Of a DNA stretch of 64,000 nt, positions 63,049 to 64,000 are shown piece after piece (within the stretch, counting starts at the first letter, position 1; every line of letters begins with the position of its first letter). The position numbers and the translations under genes are program-made. This DNA comes from an uncultured Sedimentitalea sp. (GTDB taxonomy: Bacteria > Pseudomonadota > Alphaproteobacteria > Rhodobacterales > Rhodobacteraceae): contig CANNGH010000002.1 of NCBI GenBank assembly GCA_947504115.1, forward strand, positions 434,001-498,000, given 5' to 3'. The notes under the pieces are model-generated. The model did not search any database. It was not told where the DNA came from and saw only the letters and a list, made by a program, of their open reading frames with translations.

Positions 63049-63208
63049 GAATGTCTCCACTCTGTTTGCAAAAGGAATCTGTGGGGGCAACGTGTCTCGC
63101 GCCGTTGGGTTCCTTGTGCGCAATTATATTTTGTGCAATCTTTATATCGCGCTGTTCACAAACGATCAGGGGTTTTCCACGGAGCGCACGAGCCAAGAGG
63201 TGACGAAA

Positions 63209-63715
63209 TTGACCACGAACGCGGATGCGATGGACGATCTTGCGCTGGACAGGCAGCTCTGTTTTCCACTCTACGCGGCATCGAACCTTATCGCACGGCT
63301 TTACAGACCGGTGCTCGGACCGCTGGGCCTGACCTATCCGCAATATCTTGTGATGCTGGTTCTTTGGGAAAATTCACCGCAGAGCATCGGGGGCCTCGGG
63401 GAGAAGCTCCATCTGGACAGCGGAACCCTGACGCCCCTCGTCAAACGACTCGTCGCGGGCGGTTTCGTCAGCCGGAGCCGCGATCCCGCCGACGATCGGC
63501 GCGTCTTGGTCTCGCTGACCGAAAAGGGGCGCGCGCTTAGGACGGCAGCGGCAAGCATCCCGCAATCCCTCGTGCACGGCCTGGCAATCACCTCGGGTGA
63601 ACTCGAGCACCTGCGTGATGAGGTGCAGCATCTCGTGCGGGTCTTGACGGCACCGGATGCCGAAACGGTGCCGGAAAACCGTGGCCTGGATGGCACGGAC
63701 AGCCCGCCGCGATAG
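63209..63715 (+). CDS. MarR family regulator, OhrR-like
   Basis: 168 residues from TTG 63209, chosen for GAGGTG 6 bases upstream; ATG 63230 is the alternative. It has the OhrR-type N-terminus ALDRQLCFPLYAASNLIARL with the peroxide-sensing cysteine, then LTYPQYLVMLVLWENSPQSI and the winged helix LDSGTLTPLVKRLVAGGFVS RSRDPADDRRVLVSLTEKGR (split here). OhrR proteins are derepressed by organic peroxides. The divergent aldehyde dehydrogenase rather than ohr is its visible neighbour. AT-rich direct repeats (TGCGCAAT/TGTGCAAT) lie upstream near 63117-63141. Confidence 0.87.
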   Translation: MTTNADAMDDLALDRQLCFPLYAASNLIARLYRPVLGPLGLTYPQYLVMLVLWENSPQSIGGLGEKLHLDSGTLTPLVKRLVAGGFVSRSRDPADDRRVLVSLTEKGRALRTAAASIPQSLVHGLAITSGELEHLRDEVQHLVRVLTAPDAETVPENRGLDGTDSPPR

Positions 63716-63802
63716 CACGCGATCACCGTTCACAGGTGCCAGCGCCTGCAAACCGATAGGCAAAACCGGACCCCCGGCATTTGGAGAGCGCAGAGCCGGT
63801 TG

Positions 63803-64000
63803 ATGATAGACGCCGCTCAGCCCGAATTCGCGGCCTTCCACACCCTGCGGGAGGCGTCCCGCCGCGATCACTTTGCCCGGTATTTTCAGCTCGGCTCAAT
63901 CGGTGTGGGACGCAAGGTCATGCAGGCAGCCGCTACCAGCCCGACCCCAATCACTCTGGAGCCGGGAGACAAGTCCCCAGCCGTGCTGATCCCGGACAAT
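63803..64000 (+). CDS. unidentified protein, 3' end off window
   Basis: 66 codons open to the window edge from ATG 63803: MIDAAQPEFAAFHTLREASR, then HFARYFQLGSIGVGRKVMQA and LEPGDKSPAVLIPDN. Not recognised. The frame has no stop and balanced codon use, but the ribosome-binding site is weak and the context (after the MarR gene) gives no function. Confidence 0.5.
   Translation, partial: MIDAAQPEFAAFHTLREASRRDHFARYFQLGSIGVGRKVMQAAATSPTPITLEPGDKSPAVLIPDN

Noticed and set aside
61534-63540. A 668-residue open frame on the plus strand
   Set aside because: It is the antisense of the aldehyde dehydrogenase gene, which has all catalytic motifs and a ribosome-binding site on the minus strand.

Overview
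The window is GC-rich alphaproteobacterial DNA, most likely from the Rhodobacteraceae (roseobacter group). The evidence is the split flagellar cluster with a MotE-like protein, COQ9, an ethylmalonyl-CoA-pathway malyl-CoA lyase, the aerobic (CobG/CobN) cobalamin route and the gene arrangements. This placement is an inference from gene content, not from a marker search.

Layout. 1-445: 3'-truncated YqaA/DedA-type membrane gene, then tRNA-Leu(CAA) and a gene-free stretch. 1337-9387: flagellar genes in two divergent operons, with a large secreted protein, motA, a motE-like gene, a small membrane protein and fliL on the minus strand, and fliF-fliH-fliN-fliP on the plus strand. A CtrA-like box lies in between. 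9434-21899: housekeeping genes (quinone oxidoreductase, COQ9, rpsU, ald, mscS, mscL, ytoQ, pheT, an odd membrane protein, pheS, rplT, rpmI, pyk, DUF1244). 21915-24822: a D-amino-acid cluster (dat-dgcA-dgcN). 25002-32243: mcl1, lysE, accA, an SsuABC-like importer with a GntR regulator, a YgjP-type metalloprotease, a TIGR02300 protein and tRNA-Ala(GGC).

32361-49712: a cobalamin cluster bracketed by two copies of a hairpin-forming repeat. Two cobalamin riboswitches are visible. The plus-strand operon holds DUF1636-cobW-cobN-cobG-cobH-cobI-cobJ-cobL-cobE-cobM-cobB-cobA, and cobK lies antisense inside it. A CbiM-like permease and cobF follow. cobO and cobQ are divergent. cobQ is a pseudogene (38-bp palindrome replacing a segment, two indels, lost 3' end) and cobA carries a frameshift in a T6 run.

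49740-61519: a gene graveyard. It holds a phage MuF-type head protein with an RNase A-like toxin tail (frameshifted), its immunity gene and a 58-aa leader gene. A CGNR-type regulator sits divergent from an alpha/beta hydrolase, with twin palindromic operators between them. The hydrolase is broken by an 11-bp duplication, a nonsense codon and a TniB/TniQ transposon remnant. After these come a cytochrome b/dioxygenase-like pair, a secreted lectin-like protein and an intact RND efflux pair, followed by nested remnants of an FGE-sulfatase-domain gene, an IS5-type transposase and an Old Yellow Enzyme gene. 61663-64000: an aldehyde dehydrogenase divergent from an OhrR-like MarR regulator, then a partial unknown gene.

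The most noteworthy items are the MuF toxin/immunity module, the predicted CGNR operator pair, the foreign-looking membrane gene translationally coupled inside pheS-pheT, and the decay signatures in cobQ, cobA and the hydrolase.
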